Positions 48,313 to 57,212 of a DNA stretch of 64,000 bases are shown here, one piece after another. The DNA comes from Macrococcoides animalis. Its GTDB lineage: Bacteria > Bacillota > Bacilli > Staphylococcales > Staphylococcaceae. Location of the stretch: the NCBI RefSeq assembly GCF_047425875.1, contig NZ_CP179727.1:930001-994000 (forward strand), written 5' to 3'. A program made the position numbers and the translations under genes. Position 1 is the stretch's first letter; each line of letters starts with the position of its first letter. Under the pieces are notes generated by a model, which did not search any database, was not told the DNA's origin, and saw only the letters and a program-made list of their open reading frames with translations.

Positions 48313-49683
48313 TTAAAGTGTTAATCCAAGCGGACTCCAATAACAATAATAGAATATTAGCATTAACCCCATATAAATTGGCGTTAATATCATGCTTAAC
48401 TTTAATAATTGTTTAGAAGTAAAACCTGCTTCCGCTTCGTAAAAAACTAATATTGACTTTGAACTCACTGGGAAAGTTAAACAGTAATTCATACCAATGA
48501 GTGCAAAAAATACTGTTGCCGTTGTGTTTAATTGGAATATCTCAGCAAGCATTAAAAAACCAGGAATGAGCACAACGGCTCTTGTTGTGTGACTTGTAAT
48601 AAGTATGTGTGATAATACACTAATAAAAATTATCGTAAGTATTATCGTTAACTCATTCATCCATTGTGCGTCAGTTAAAGAGTTGAATAATGACTGCTGC
48701 AGTTCATCAATTACTTTATATTCTACTAATAATGATCCTAATGCACTAGCTGCTGCTACAAAAAATATTAAACTCCAGTTGATATACTTTAAACCTTGTT
48801 TAAAACTCAATAAATTCAGAGCCGGTAACATAATTAGTAATGCTATAAAGAATGTTAGTATTGCAATATCCATATGATGCACCCATTCTGTTAACCACAG
48901 CAAAATGGTTACAATTATAATAAATAGTGCTTTCTTTTCACTATTAGTATACTGTTTTTCTAACTTTTTAACCTGACTTTGTATTTTAGTATGCTGCATT
49001 TTAGTGAATAATTTAATAATCATCATTGAAATGATTGCGATAACAATTCCAAATGGTGCTCCAAAGAATAAAAATTCAAAATAAGATAAGGATTTCTGTC
49101 CTTGTGATTCCAATAAACCCATACCTATCAAATGACTTCCCGCTCCAAGTAATGTTAAATTAGAGCCCATCAATATTAATGTAGGAAAAAACAAACTATA
49201 AAAAGTCTTATGATGTGGTAACTTCGTTGCAAGTTGCTGATATAAAGGAAGTAGCATTACTGCTCTTGAGGAAGTCGATGGTATAACAATACATATAACT
49301 TGTGCTGCCAAAAAGATAATGCGATTCATTTTACGTGTGTGCCCTTGGTTAAGTATCCACTGTGACATACGATGAATCAATCCACTCTGTTCGAGCATTG
49401 CGCTTATAATAAAAGCACCAATCATTAGCCATATAATATCTTGTTCGAATGAGCCAAATAATAATGATTTAGGAAGTCCAAGTAATATACCCATTGTAAG
49501 TATTAATAGTGCAACTAAAGCTGCTGGAATAGGTGATGCTACGAACATTACTAAAGAGATCACAAACATTATTATGCTAATCTGTGCCAAATATTCAAAA
49601 TCTGTAGCTGAAAATATATATATAGCAAATAACAAACAGCAAATTGTGATAATCAGTGCTTTATTTGAAATATTAACTCGCAT
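48313..49683 (-). CDS. DASS/SLC13-family anion permease
   Basis: 456 residues and about 11 membrane helices. The family's paired hairpins are visible around PSTSSRAVMLLPLYQQL (near residue 140) and LITSHTTRAVVLIPGFLMLAE, the substrate and sodium-binding SNT/STT-type loops. It imports di- or tricarboxylates or related anions with sodium. Its start overlaps the end of the glycerate kinase gene by 11 bases, so glycerate or another hydroxy-acid is a good candidate substrate. Confidence 0.85.
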   Translation of the reverse strand: MRVNISNKALIITICCLLFAIYIFSATDFEYLAQISIIMFVISLVMFVASPIPAALVALLILTMGILLGLPKSLLFGSFEQDIIWLMIGAFIISAMLEQSGLIHRMSQWILNQGHTRKMNRIIFLAAQVICIVIPSTSSRAVMLLPLYQQLATKLPHHKTFYSLFFPTLILMGSNLTLLGAGSHLIGMGLLESQGQKSLSYFEFLFFGAPFGIVIAIISMMIIKLFTKMQHTKIQSQVKKLEKQYTNSEKKALFIIIVTILLWLTEWVHHMDIAILTFFIALLIMLPALNLLSFKQGLKYINWSLIFFVAAASALGSLLVEYKVIDELQQSLFNSLTDAQWMNELTIILTIIFISVLSHILITSHTTRAVVLIPGFLMLAEIFQLNTTATVFFALIGMNYCLTFPVSSKSILVFYEAEAGFTSKQLLKLSMILTPIYMGLMLIFYYCYWSPLGLTL

Positions 49684-50848
49684 GTGATTTCATTGCTTTC
49701 GCAATCATTATTCCTATCATCACTTTACGCATCGCATTTTCAGCACAATTTATTAACCACTTACTTGCATCATGAATCGAACCTTCTAACGTCGTTGGTT
49801 GAGGAATAATACTTGAATATGCATCAATACCACTTTCATAGTTTATTTTTGCATTTTTACCGATTGTACCTGCTAATGCAATAACAGGTTTGTTATAATT
49901 TTTAGCAATCCGAGCAACTTCTGAAGGAATTTTGCCATGTGGTGTTTGATAATCTAAGCAACCTTCAGCAGTAAATACTAAATCTGTATTGCGGATAGCA
50001 TCAGAAATCTGAATATATTTCATAATAATATTAAAACGAGGATGCAACTTAGCCCCACAAACAGCAATTAATCCCGCTCCTAATCCTCCTGAAGCTCCTG
50101 TACCATTACCATACTTTAAGTCTTCTGTTGAAATTTCGTGATATAAATCAGCTAAATATTCTAAGTTACGTGCTAATAAATCAACTTGCTCTGGTGTTGC
50201 ACCTTTTTGAGGACCATACACTCTTGCTACACCTTTTTCACCACACAAAATATTTTTCCAATTAACTGCTGCATCAATCGGAATATTTTTAATTGTATGA
50301 TTTAAACCACTATAATCAATACTCGCGATGTGATGAATTTGTCCACCTCCAATGACTTGAATTAAGTTTCCTAATGCATCATAACAACGCACCCCTAATG
50401 CTTGTGCCATACCAATTCCACCATCATTTGTACCCGAGTCACCACAACCGATTAAGATACGTTCGGCACCATCTTCAATTGCTTTTAACATCATTTCTCC
50501 TACACCATACGTAGTTGTATTTAAAGGGTTACGTAAATGCTTCGGAACATTCTTTAATCCAGCTATTGCCGCCATTTCAATTACTGCTGTTTTTAAACCG
50601 TTTTCGTAATAGCAACCATAAAATGAATTTATTGTTTCCCCTATAGGTCCAGTCACACTATGGTACACTAACTGACCCGCTTTTAATTTTGTAATTGTCT
50701 GAGCAAATCCTTCTCCACCATCAACCATAGGAATAACCGTAATATCATATGATGAATCAACTTTATTAATCCCTTGTTGTATATATAATCCAACCTCTTC
50801 TGCACTTAAGCTTTCTTTAAAACCTGAAGGAACTACAACTATTTTCAT
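49673..50848 (-). CDS. Glycerate kinase (GlxK/GarK family)
   Basis: 391 residues. Family blocks: the opening VVVPSGFKESLSAEEVGLYIQQGI, PMVDGGEGFAQT, IEMAAIAGLKNVPKHLRNPLNTTTYGVGEM, CGDSGTNDGGIGMAQALG and YGNGTGASGGLGAGL. It phosphorylates D-glycerate, linking it to glycolysis. The start at 50848 has a GGAGTG site; the longer frame does not. First gene of kinase-permease-response regulator-kinase-PepSY, all one strand with gaps of 10 bases or less, so likely one operon. Confidence 0.9.
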   Translation of the reverse strand: MKIVVVPSGFKESLSAEEVGLYIQQGINKVDSSYDITVIPMVDGGEGFAQTITKLKAGQLVYHSVTGPIGETINSFYGCYYENGLKTAVIEMAAIAGLKNVPKHLRNPLNTTTYGVGEMMLKAIEDGAERILIGCGDSGTNDGGIGMAQALGVRCYDALGNLIQVIGGGQIHHIASIDYSGLNHTIKNIPIDAAVNWKNILCGEKGVARVYGPQKGATPEQVDLLARNLEYLADLYHEISTEDLKYGNGTGASGGLGAGLIAVCGAKLHPRFNIIMKYIQISDAIRNTDLVFTAEGCLDYQTPHGKIPSEVARIAKNYNKPVIALAGTIGKNAKINYESGIDAYSSIIPQPTTLEGSIHDASKWLINCAENAMRKVMIGIMIAKAMKSHAS

Positions 50849-50970
50849 CTTCAACACTCCTCTTTCTCTCTTGATACTAATAAATATAGCCATCATTTAT
50901 TGGATGTCACTTAACCAAAAATTAAAATTTGATTAAAATCATCTATTGTAAGAGCTCTAAAAACTAAAAT

Positions 50971-51000
50971 AAAGGGTCTTCTCAATTGAGAAGACCCTTT
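50971..51000 (-). terminator. Terminator of the DUF2975/XRE/ABC module
   Basis: A perfect 30-base palindrome (two 15-base arms, 50971-50985 and 50986-51000), beginning with AAAGGG and ending with CCCTTT, with T-rich flanks. Confidence 0.88.
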
Positions 51001-51009
51001 ATTTATAAA

Positions 51010-51753
51010 CTAATATTCCAAGTGTCTATACAGATATCTACCAATGAAATAAGTAATGAGCCAATACACTACAATAATTGTTATTATAATTGTAACAACA
51101 AGTGCTTCACTCTCATCCTTGAGTAAGTGATCATACGAATTCGGTAATAAATATTTTAGTCCTTCCATCTTATACCCGAATAGTCCGATAAGCTGGAAAA
51201 CTACCATGACAGCTATTGATGCACCCGTCTTCATAAATGTAGCACACATGATGCCAATCATAAATGCGATAGCATGTAGGCCTAATGCGCCGATGATAAT
51301 GATAATTTGTGGCCAAACGTCTTCTGCTGCAAAGTCTGCGGTTGCTATTTTTAGGTATTGTATTTTAGTATAGTAAACAATCACATTACTAATAAAGTAA
51401 ATCAAATGATAGCTCATAAATAGTATAGACATGCTTATTAGTTTGGCGTTAAATATCTTACTGCGTTTGATATCTTTATAGAACGCTAACACTTTATGTT
51501 CTTTCTCTGAGTAATAAATTGCTGAAATGATAAAGCCCATTATAACAGTGGAGATGAGCATTGAATTTTGTAGTCCTAGCATCAACATATAAAAATCTAA
51601 AAATGTCATGTTTGCTACTCCATCTAAAGCAATGATATCTGGATCAATCATAGTAATAATAATATAAAGTAATGGTAAACATCCAAGTAGTAATAACCCT
51701 AATATAGATTTTCGTTTCAAGGTGTTCTTTATAATACTTCGTCGAATACTCAT
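51010..51753 (-). CDS. ABC-2 type transporter permease
   Basis: 247 residues with six predicted membrane helices, of the ABC-2 permease kind. It has an early cytosolic stretch (KEHKVLAFYKDIKRSKIFNAK, about 92-112) between helices 2 and 3, as usual in lantibiotic-immunity or antimicrobial-export permeases. It overlaps the ATPase gene by 4 bases. Substrate unknown. Confidence 0.78.
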   Translation of the reverse strand: MSIRRSIIKNTLKRKSILGLLLLGCLPLLYIIITMIDPDIIALDGVANMTFLDFYMLMLGLQNSMLISTVIMGFIISAIYYSEKEHKVLAFYKDIKRSKIFNAKLISMSILFMSYHLIYFISNVIVYYTKIQYLKIATADFAAEDVWPQIIIIIGALGLHAIAFMIGIMCATFMKTGASIAVMVVFQLIGLFGYKMEGLKYLLPNSYDHLLKDESEALVVTIIITIIVVYWLITYFIGRYLYRHLEY

Positions 51754-52433
51754 ATCATGACCCCCTCTAACGCTTGTTCAAAGTTGGCTTCGTTATTGAA
51801 TGACTTCACGAGTTTCCCTTCATCAATAAGTAAATAGCGATCACTAATCAACTTTAGTTCTGATAATTGATGACTTGAAACTATGATTGAAACACCAACT
51901 GATTTTAACCCTTTTAATAATTCCATTAAAAATTTCACACCTTTTGGGTCCAACCCTACAAATGGCTCATCTAGTATCATCACGTGTGGCTCAGTGATTA
52001 AACATAAAGCTACGGATAACCTTTGGCGCATACCAAATGAAAATTCAGATGGCTTTTTATGTTTCACATGAATCAGACCAACTCTTTTCAAAATGTCATC
52101 AACTTTTTGAAGGTGTTCAGGTTTCCCGTTTAAATCGATGTAAAACTTTAAATGTTCCTCTGCGGTCAAATGATTAAAGTACGCACCTTCAAACATAAAC
52201 GCAAAGTCTTTTAGCATATCATCGTGTTCCAAGATACTCTTCCCATGGTATAGTACATCACCTGATGTTGGATGAATAGCTTTCGCAATCAATTTCATCA
52301 ATGTTGTCTTTCCTGCACCATTATTACCAATTAGTCCGATAATCTCTCCTTCTTTTAATTCAAAACTCACATCTTCAAGTGAATAATGCCTATTCCCTTT
52401 AAAACGTTTGCTTAAAGATACAACTTCTAGCAT
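51750..52433 (-). CDS. ABC transporter ATP-binding protein (ABC-2 exporter type)
   Basis: 227 residues. Walker A GNNGAGKTT, signature FSFGMRQRL (a variant of LSGGQ), Walker B VMILDEPFVGLDP and switch HQLSEL. The FG-x-RQR signature and the FMFEGAYFNHLTA Q-loop are typical of the EcsA/NatA-like exporters. It pairs with the ABC-2 permease directly downstream. The XRE regulator and DUF2975 genes come just before it in the same direction, 49 bases away. Confidence 0.88.
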   Translation of the reverse strand: MLEVVSLSKRFKGNRHYSLEDVSFELKEGEIIGLIGNNGAGKTTLMKLIAKAIHPTSGDVLYHGKSILEHDDMLKDFAFMFEGAYFNHLTAEEHLKFYIDLNGKPEHLQKVDDILKRVGLIHVKHKKPSEFSFGMRQRLSVALCLITEPHVMILDEPFVGLDPKGVKFLMELLKGLKSVGVSIIVSSHQLSELKLISDRYLLIDEGKLVKSFNNEANFEQALEGVMI

Positions 52434-52482
52434 TATAAAAACCTCCTTTCATTCATATTTCACTTTTATGCATACACATAAA

Positions 52483-52686
52483 TTATTCATCTACATGTTC
52501 AAAGATATCTCCTGGTTGGCAATCTAATGCTTTGCAAATTGCATCTAATGTGGAGAATCTAACGGCTTTCACTTTACCAGTTTTCAAATTCGATAAATTT
52601 GCCACACTGACATCTACCATTTCAGATAGTTCATTCAATTTTATTTTTCGGTCCGCCATGACGCGGTCTAATCTCACAATTATCAT
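52483..52686 (-). CDS. Small XRE-family regulator (YozG-like)
   Basis: 67 residues, a bare Cro/C1 helix-turn-helix (LDRVMADRKIKLNELSEMVDVSVANLSNLKTGKVKAVRFSTLDAICKALDCQPGDIFEHV). Such minimal regulators (YozG/YobD type) sit beside DUF2975 genes. It follows the DUF2975 gene by 11 bases and precedes the ABC genes, so it probably autoregulates the whole unit via the inverted repeat at 53403-53437. Confidence 0.88.
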   Translation of the reverse strand: MIIVRLDRVMADRKIKLNELSEMVDVSVANLSNLKTGKVKAVRFSTLDAICKALDCQPGDIFEHVDE

Positions 52687-52697
52687 CTATTCACTTC

Positions 52698-53336
52698 CTA
52701 TACTGTCGCATCATATTCATCTTGAAGAAATGCACCATATTTAAACGCTCTTCCAATAAACCAAATCGTAATTGCAATTAATACTATGTTCCAATCAATA
52801 TTGAAGATATTATAATTTACATTCGAAATAATACCTTGATCTATTAATACATTTGACAAGTTTGTCACCTTATTAATAAATATACCTAGCATAGAAACCA
52901 ACACATTATACGTATGTCCAAGTACTAAAATAAAAATCGCAATCGATTCAATATACTTTCCATTTTGTATAACAAACACTTTATTATTACTAAAACCTTT
53001 AATTAATTTTCTAGTCAACCAGACTATAATTAATGCAATGACTAAGTTTAAAATAACAATGATGAGAATGCCAATGAACATTGTCTTATCAATCGTTAAA
53101 TTATTGATCATAAAATCATGAGCAAATTCATAATTTGCACCACCGACGTTTAAAGATAGGCTTCCATTATCTGATTGTAAAACTTGCAATAACTTATCTT
53201 CAGACAATGTTGAAACTAAGACTGTTAATCCTATAAAAATAATTGTAGCCAATCCTAAAATAATCGTTCCTATTAAATATATAATATCTAATACTTTCAG
53301 TAATCCTTTAAATCTACTAATCTCATTTACATTCAT
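52698..53336 (-). CDS. DUF2975 membrane protein
   Basis: 212 residues and four membrane helices, two before and two after an extracellular loop. The last helix pair with the tail WFIGRAFKYGAFLQDEYDATV is the DUF2975 signature (A-x-x-[FL]-x-x-G-x-x-L-Q-x-[DE]-x-D-x-T/V). The family always lies with a small XRE gene and is thought to be the membrane partner of that regulator. First gene of the four-gene unit with a clear sigma-A promoter. Confidence 0.83.
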   Translation of the reverse strand: MNVNEISRFKGLLKVLDIIYLIGTIILGLATIIFIGLTVLVSTLSEDKLLQVLQSDNGSLSLNVGGANYEFAHDFMINNLTIDKTMFIGILIIVILNLVIALIIVWLTRKLIKGFSNNKVFVIQNGKYIESIAIFILVLGHTYNVLVSMLGIFINKVTNLSNVLIDQGIISNVNYNIFNIDWNIVLIAITIWFIGRAFKYGAFLQDEYDATV

Positions 53337-53375
53337 TTATAGCACCTCTTTTTAATAGTTTCTTTCTACACTTTC

Positions 53376-53404
53376 ATCATACACCTGAATGTAATATAAA
53401 TCAA
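53376..53404 (-). promoter_or_regulatory. Sigma-A promoter of the DUF2975-XRE-ABC unit
   Basis: Minus strand: -35 TTGATT (53399-53404), 17-bp spacer, -10 TATGAT (53376-53381), about 40 bases before the DUF2975 start codon. Confidence 0.65.
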
Positions 53405-53437
53405 TAAATAATTATCGATAAACGATAATTATTTATT
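53403..53437 (-). promoter_or_regulatory. Long inverted repeat abutting the DUF2975 promoter
   Basis: Two perfect 15-base arms (53403-53417 and 53423-53437) with a 5-base centre; the core reads ATTATCG-ATAAA-CGATAAT. The inner arm overlaps the -35 by two bases. Likely operator for the XRE regulator. Confidence 0.6.
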
Positions 53438-53693
53438 ATTTTTCATTATTAAATTTAAAATACCATTGAAGTAACTAAAGTCGCTTCAAATGAAGCCAAT
53501 TTAAATATTGCAACATTAAAATATATTTTTACGCCTCAATGATATAATAGGATAATCCATGCAAAAACCATATAAAAAAGCACCTCTCGAATAAATTCGA
53601 GAAGTGCTGTAAACGTATTTTCAGTTGAACACAAATTGCTGACGCAATTTGCGAACTCCATCTGTAAGCGAATAAATTCGCAACAGCTGCAGC
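53438..53693 (-). other. Intergenic region with rpsI terminator and further hairpins
   Basis: No gene seen. Stem AGCAC-x-TCTCGAAT (53579-53592) pairs with 53595-53608 and is followed on the minus strand by T-rich sequence: likely terminator of rplM-rpsI. Two more hairpins lie between it and the rpsI stop: CAAATTGC/GCAATTTG with a TGAC loop (about 53634-53653) and GCGAAT/ATTCGC (about 53668-53681). Confidence 0.6.
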
Positions 53694-54086
53694 TTAACGT
53701 TTTGAGAACTGTGGTGAACGACGAGCGCCTTTAAGACCCGGTTTTTTACGTTCTTTCATACGTGGGTCACGTGTTAACATGCCTGCACGTTTTAATGAAC
53801 CACGGTACTCAGGGTCCGCTTCTAATAATGCACGAGAAATACCATGACGGATTGCTTGTGCTTGTCCAGTTAAACCGCCACCTTTAACGTTTACTAAAAC
53901 ATCATAGTTGCCTTTAGTTTCAGTAATATCAAATGGTTGGTTTAAATCTAAGATTAATGATTCGAATGGTAAGTAGTCACGTACGTCACGGTTGTTGATT
54001 GTGATGTTTCCTTCACCAGGAATTAAACGAACACGTGCTACTGAATGTTTACGACGGCCTGTGCCTTTATATTCAACTTGTGCCAA
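53694..54086 (-). CDS. rpsI: 30S ribosomal protein S9
   Basis: 130 residues, full length. Contains the S9 marks YKGTGRRKHSVARVRL, GGGLTGQAQAIRHGISRAL and the conserved C-terminal KGARRSPQFSKR whose tail reaches the P-site tRNA. Second gene of rplM-rpsI, 19 bases after rplM. Housekeeping. Confidence 0.98.
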   Translation of the reverse strand: MAQVEYKGTGRRKHSVARVRLIPGEGNITINNRDVRDYLPFESLILDLNQPFDITETKGNYDVLVNVKGGGLTGQAQAIRHGISRALLEADPEYRGSLKRAGMLTRDPRMKERKKPGLKGARRSPQFSKR

Positions 54087-54105
54087 TGTATTGTCCTCCT
54101 CTTAA

Positions 54106-54543
54106 TTAACCACGTAACTCGTAGTTTTCAGGTTGTTGTGCTGTATGTGGATGCTCAGCTCCAGCATAAACGTGTAACTTTTTGAACATTTTGTCGCCTA
54201 AAGAACCTTTAGGTAACATACCTTTAATTGATGTTTCCATTAAACGTACTGGGTTTTTCTCACGTAATTCACCAGCAGATACTGATTTTAATCCACCTGG
54301 GTGATTTGAGTGACGGTGATACATTTTGTCTTCTGCTTTGTTACCTGATAAATAGATTTTTTCAGCGTTAATTAAGATAACGTGATCTCCACAATCTACG
54401 TGTGGTGTGAATGTTGGTTTATGTTTACCGCGTAAGATTGATGCAACTTCTGATGAAAGGCGACCCATAGTCTCTCCTTCAGCATCAATTACGTACCACT
54501 TGCGCTCAATGTTTGCTTCGTTTGCCATAAATGTTTGACGCAT
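54106..54543 (-). CDS. rplM: 50S ribosomal protein L13
   Basis: 145 residues, the same length and start (MRQTFMAN) as other staphylococcal L13 proteins. Typical blocks: ERKWYVIDAEGETMGRLSSEVASILRGK, HSNHPGGLKS, GAEHPHTAQQPENYEL. First gene of the rplM-rpsI operon, with its own promoter and a structured leader. A GGAGG site lies 8 bases before the ATG. Confidence 0.98.
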   Translation of the reverse strand: MRQTFMANEANIERKWYVIDAEGETMGRLSSEVASILRGKHKPTFTPHVDCGDHVILINAEKIYLSGNKAEDKMYHRHSNHPGGLKSVSAGELREKNPVRLMETSIKGMLPKGSLGDKMFKKLHVYAGAEHPHTAQQPENYELRG

Positions 54544-54602
54544 TATATTTTTCCTCCTAAAATAAAAAAATTCCCTCTAAATCCTGCTTATATATCTGTA
54601 AC

Positions 54603-54627
54603 ACAATAAGTTTCCGGGGCTTATTGT
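54603..54627 (-). ncRNA. Candidate rplM (L13) leader hairpin
   Basis: In the leader between the promoter and rplM, an 8-bp stem (54603-54610 with 54620-54627) closes a 9-base loop rich in C/G. Firmicutes L13 mRNAs are known to carry an autoregulatory leader, so this hairpin may be part of one. A covariance-model match was not possible here. Confidence 0.4.
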
Positions 54628-54659
54628 AGTGGTTGATATTAAACAATACCGTTGTCTAT

Positions 54660-54687
54660 CTTATAACATTTCGAGGGTGTTTGTCAA
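54660..54687 (-). promoter_or_regulatory. Sigma-A promoter of rplM-rpsI
   Basis: Minus strand: perfect -35 TTGACA (54682-54687), 16-bp spacer, -10 TATAAG (54660-54665). Leader of about 110 bases before the rplM start. Confidence 0.8.
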
Positions 54688-54730
54688 TCGTATTGCCAAA
54701 TTCTTTTTGTTTATTTTTCATTCATATCCG

Positions 54731-55561
54731 TTATAAAGTATTTGGTTCTAATGGTTTTATCTTACATCGCGCTGCTTTTAAAGTAATTTCTGTTCCTTCA
54801 GGAATATCTTTCGCTAATTCTTCTGGTGTTAAATAGATTTTTTCTAAGTATAATCCTTCAGCAGGTGCAGTCTTTCCTGCTTTTCGTCTGTCACTAGCAG
54901 CAATTATGTCAGGTATTTCTGAGCCTTGTCGTTTCCCAAGTCCAACGTCCATTAAGAAATGAACCATGATGCGCACCATGTTATAAAGGAAGCCACTGCC
55001 TATTACAAAAAAATCATAACCTGTTTCAGTTTCTGTTACTTCAAATTTATATATCGTACGTTCTTTATTTTCAATTTCAGTCTTTGCAGAACAAAATGAA
55101 GTGAAGTCATGCGTACCTATAAAGTGCTGTGCTGCTTCATTCATCTTCGTAACATTAAGTTGCACTGCAATATATGCTTCTATTCCATTTTTCATAACGT
55201 CTCTATGTGAAGCTCTATAGACCTTATATCTGTATGCTTTACCTACACAATTATATCGCGAATGATATTCGTTATGTATCTTTCTTACTTCATGGACGTA
55301 GATATCGTCAGGTAGTGCTGAATTAAAAGCATGTTGCCATTTGTTTGTTGGTAACATAAGTGCCGTATCAAAGTGAACATACTGCATTAATGCATGTACA
55401 CCTTTGTCTGTTCTAGATGACGGATGAATCCGCACAAATTGTTTGTGCATTCTTTTTAAAATTCGTTCTAGCTCATATTGTACTGTACGACCTTCATTTT
55501 GAATTTGAAATCCTTGAAAGCCTGCACCGTTATATGAAATTTGTAACATTATGCGTTCCAT
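54731..55561 (-). CDS. truA: tRNA pseudouridine(38-40) synthase TruA
   Basis: 276 residues. Catalytic Asp in SSRTDKGVHAL (about residue 52), RVYRYKVYRA-like YRYKVYRAS and a GSGFLYNMVRIMV block mark TruA. It makes pseudouridine in the anticodon stem of many tRNAs. It follows ecfT without a gap, as in other staphylococci. The C-terminus has about ten residues more than the usual length. Confidence 0.95.
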   Translation of the reverse strand: MERIMLQISYNGAGFQGFQIQNEGRTVQYELERILKRMHKQFVRIHPSSRTDKGVHALMQYVHFDTALMLPTNKWQHAFNSALPDDIYVHEVRKIHNEYHSRYNCVGKAYRYKVYRASHRDVMKNGIEAYIAVQLNVTKMNEAAQHFIGTHDFTSFCSAKTEIENKERTIYKFEVTETETGYDFFVIGSGFLYNMVRIMVHFLMDVGLGKRQGSEIPDIIAASDRRKAGKTAPAEGLYLEKIYLTPEELAKDIPEGTEITLKAARCKIKPLEPNTL

Positions 55562-56365
55562 TTAAAAATAACTCCTTAGTATAAATATTATCATCCCAAT
55601 GGGAATGAGTGTGAGTAATATTAATGTATCTTTCGTTTGCCATTCTAACTTTCTATATTTCGTACGACCTACGTCCCCTCTATAGCCTCTCACTTCCATA
55701 GCTACTGCCAAATCATCTGCTCGTTTGAATGCGGATACAAATAGTGGTATGAGTAATGGTCCAATTGCCTTAACTCTTTCAAGTGCATTACCACTTGACA
55801 TGTCGCTTCCACGTGAAATCTGTGCCTTCATGACTTTTTGCGTTTCATCCATTAGTGTTGGTATAAACCTTAGTGCTATTGACATCATTAGTGCTAATTC
55901 ATGGACAGGTAATTTTATTTTCTTGAATGGCTTTAACATTGTTTCGATCGCATCAGTTAATGTGATAGGACTCGTTGTCAGTGTCATTATTGTAGAAAGA
56001 AAGATAATAATGATAAAGCGAAATGAAATCATAATTCCCATCAGTATTCCACCCATTTGAATGTTAATAATACCCCATTCAAACAATGTCTTACCACCCT
56101 TTGTCAAAAATACATGCATTAGAAAGGTGAAGATAATTAAAAATAAAATCGGCTTGATACCGTTAAATACAAACATAAAATTTAAATTTGATAGTTTAAT
56201 AATAATAAATACGAGTAAGAATCCAAACAGATAGCCGTACCAATTATCGATCAAGAACACAAGAATAGTCATAATAAATACAAATAATAATTTCGTTCTC
56301 GGATCGAGTGAATGCACAAATGATTCAATCGGTACATATCTACCAAGTATCATTTTATCAAGCAT
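55562..56365 (-). CDS. ecfT: ECF transporter transmembrane protein EcfT
   Basis: 267 residues. Opens with GRYVPIESFVHSLDPRTKLL, then membrane helices, and the two Ala-Arg-Gly coupling motifs on the C-terminal cytosolic helices appear as AQISRGSDM and AMEVRGYRG (ARG variants). It connects substrate-binding S components with the EcfA ATPases for uptake of vitamins. Overlaps ecfA2 by 8 bases; together with both ATPases it is the shared energy module. Confidence 0.94.
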   Translation of the reverse strand: MLDKMILGRYVPIESFVHSLDPRTKLLFVFIMTILVFLIDNWYGYLFGFLLVFIIIKLSNLNFMFVFNGIKPILFLIIFTFLMHVFLTKGGKTLFEWGIINIQMGGILMGIMISFRFIIIIFLSTIMTLTTSPITLTDAIETMLKPFKKIKLPVHELALMMSIALRFIPTLMDETQKVMKAQISRGSDMSSGNALERVKAIGPLLIPLFVSAFKRADDLAVAMEVRGYRGDVGRTKYRKLEWQTKDTLILLTLIPIGMIIFILRSYF

Positions 56366-57212
56366 GGCCAGTCCTCCATTCTTGATACATTAAATTGAAT
56401 TGGTCTATTGTCAAAGCTACTTGTGGTAACTTAGTATTATATTTTTGTTCAAATTGACGTTGCAATTGTGTGATTTCTGGGGGCTGAATATCATAGTGTG
56501 ATAAATCTTTGCTGAATATTTCCTGTGGTGTACCTTGATCTACAATATGCCCTTGATGCATTACATACATATAATCTGCACGTGCTGCTTGGTCCATTTG
56601 ATGGGTCACTAAGACAACTGTAATACCTAAATCTTTTTGCAACTTATGAAAAAGTGACATAATCTCTTGTTGACCTCGAGGGTCCAGTCCAGCTGTTGGT
56701 TCATCAAGCACTAATACATCAGGTTTCATCGCAAGCACACCCATTATTGCCACACGTCTCATTTGACCTCCAGATAACTCAAACGGGCTTTTATTAAGCA
56801 TAGACTCATCCATACCAAATTGTTTAAACAACTCTCTTGCACGTCGCTCAGCGTCTTCTTTCGATACACCATAGTTCAAAGGACCAAACATAATATCTTT
56901 AATAACTGTTTCCTCAAACAATTGTTGTTCAGCAAATTGAAAGACCATTCCCACCTTTTTACGAATTGGTTTGAGATGTTTATTTTTTGTTGTATTGTTA
57001 ATTACTTGACCATTGATATCGATATAACCTTCTGTTGGTTTAATCAATGCGTTTAAATGTTGAATCACTGTTGACTTACCTGAACCCGTATGACCGATAA
57101 TTGTATAAAATCGATTCTCTTCTATTGTCATATTGATATCTGTTAATGCACGCACTTCAAAAGGGGTTCCTTTAGAATAATGAAAGCCAACTTGGTTTAA
57201 TTGTATTTTCAT
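56358..57212 (-). CDS. ecfA2: ECF transporter ATPase EcfA2
   Basis: 284 residues. Walker A GHTGSGKST, signature LSGGQMRR, Walker B VLVLDEPTAGLDPRG and switch HQMD; an EcfA-type C-terminal extension follows. It forms a heterodimer with EcfA1 to drive vitamin uptake with EcfT. Overlaps EcfA1's gene by 4 bases and ecfT by 8. Confidence 0.94.
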   Translation of the reverse strand: MKIQLNQVGFHYSKGTPFEVRALTDINMTIEENRFYTIIGHTGSGKSTVIQHLNALIKPTEGYIDINGQVINNTTKNKHLKPIRKKVGMVFQFAEQQLFEETVIKDIMFGPLNYGVSKEDAERRARELFKQFGMDESMLNKSPFELSGGQMRRVAIMGVLAMKPDVLVLDEPTAGLDPRGQQEIMSLFHKLQKDLGITVVLVTHQMDQAARADYMYVMHQGHIVDQGTPQEIFSKDLSHYDIQPPEITQLQRQFEQKYNTKLPQVALTIDQFNLMYQEWRTGHA

